From DASPKX01 sp035627835 (GTDB taxonomy: Bacteria; Verrucomicrobiota; Verrucomicrobiia; Limisphaerales; SXQI01): a stretch of DNA of 64,000 bases. Each line of letters starts with the position of its first letter. Positions within the stretch are counted from its first letter, which is position 1. This document shows, in pieces, positions 63,990-64,000 of this stretch. The notes below the pieces were generated by a model. That model was not told where the DNA came from, searched no databases, and worked only from the letters and a program-made list of their open reading frames with translations. Location of the stretch: assembly GCA_035627835.1 (NCBI GenBank), contig DASPKX010000006.1:26704-90703 (forward strand). The letters run 5' to 3'. Both the position numbers and the translations under genes were made by a program.

Positions 63990-64000
63990 GTCCGCAGATT
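63990..64000. repeat. Start of a further octamer repeat
   Basis: GTCCGCAGATT at the window edge matches the left arm of the element at 49684-49919, suggesting another copy beyond the edge. Confidence 0.4.

Overview
The window looks like a chromosomal segment of a Gram-negative member of the Verrucomicrobiota, probably near Pedosphaera/Limisphaerales. This is inferred from gene content and GC-rich codon use, not from a database search. Supporting signs are heptose and KDO genes (an LPS-type outer membrane), a complete division and cell-wall (dcw) cluster, a verrucomicrobial type of pseudopilin with a GAxAFTLLELLVVI start, Wza/SLBB export proteins, a very large propeller-type hybrid histidine kinase, and many palindromic intergenic repeats.

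Layout. 1-9700 (minus strand) is the dcw cluster, transcribed mraZ, unknown gene, rsmH, ftsL-like, ftsI, murE-like, murF, mraY, LysM protein, ftsW (cut by the window edge). An array of three MraZ boxes precedes mraZ. The murE homologue has lost its ATP-binding loop and other signature motifs. 9878-19805 holds queA, a periplasmic sugar-binding lipoprotein overlapping a 1438-residue hybrid kinase, a flavodoxin, a ferredoxin, a cobalamin adenosyltransferase, two membrane proteins and a small lytic transglycosylase. 20091-24526 encodes an unusual single-chain Wzz/BY-kinase-like/Wza-like export protein and a second SLBB lipoprotein, followed by a metallothionein-like protein. 25140-28106 (minus) is dapF-dapA-dapB-folK, then tRNA-Pro(GGG) and a dicarboxylate symporter. 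29780-31720 is repeat-rich and encloses one response regulator. 31721-34723 is a HAD phosphatase/unknown/PfkB-kinase operon. 34852-41914 has two gingipain (C25)-like proteins, one secreted and apparently lacking its cysteine, the other fused to a metallo-beta-lactamase-fold domain with a small partner gene, plus a GH13 enzyme and an ACT protein. 42453-49634 carries a GST, a PIN-PhoH ATPase (with a decayed copy of its 3' end nearby), a YgiB/YjfC/YjfL-like operon, a pseudopilin and a YggS protein. 49935-55072 has a SWIM-SNF2 helicase divergent from a short HipA-like kinase/DUF3037/membrane-protein operon. 55103-61083 is thiG followed by the overlapping chain rfaE1-gmhB-kdsB-pyrG-folC, which couples heptose and CMP-KDO supply to CTP synthesis. 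61111-61980 is a frameshifted REP-associated transposase between inverted REP copies, and 62111-63976 is recQ.

The best candidates for undescribed biology are the MBL-C25 fusion with its 89-residue partner, the Wzz-kinase-Wza fusion, the catalytically degraded MurE inside an otherwise intact dcw cluster (beside a complete-looking dapF-dapA-dapB operon), the HAD/unknown/kinase operon preceded by a symmetric hexamer array, the HipA-like/DUF3037 operon, and a three-hairpin repeat family with copies at three sites.
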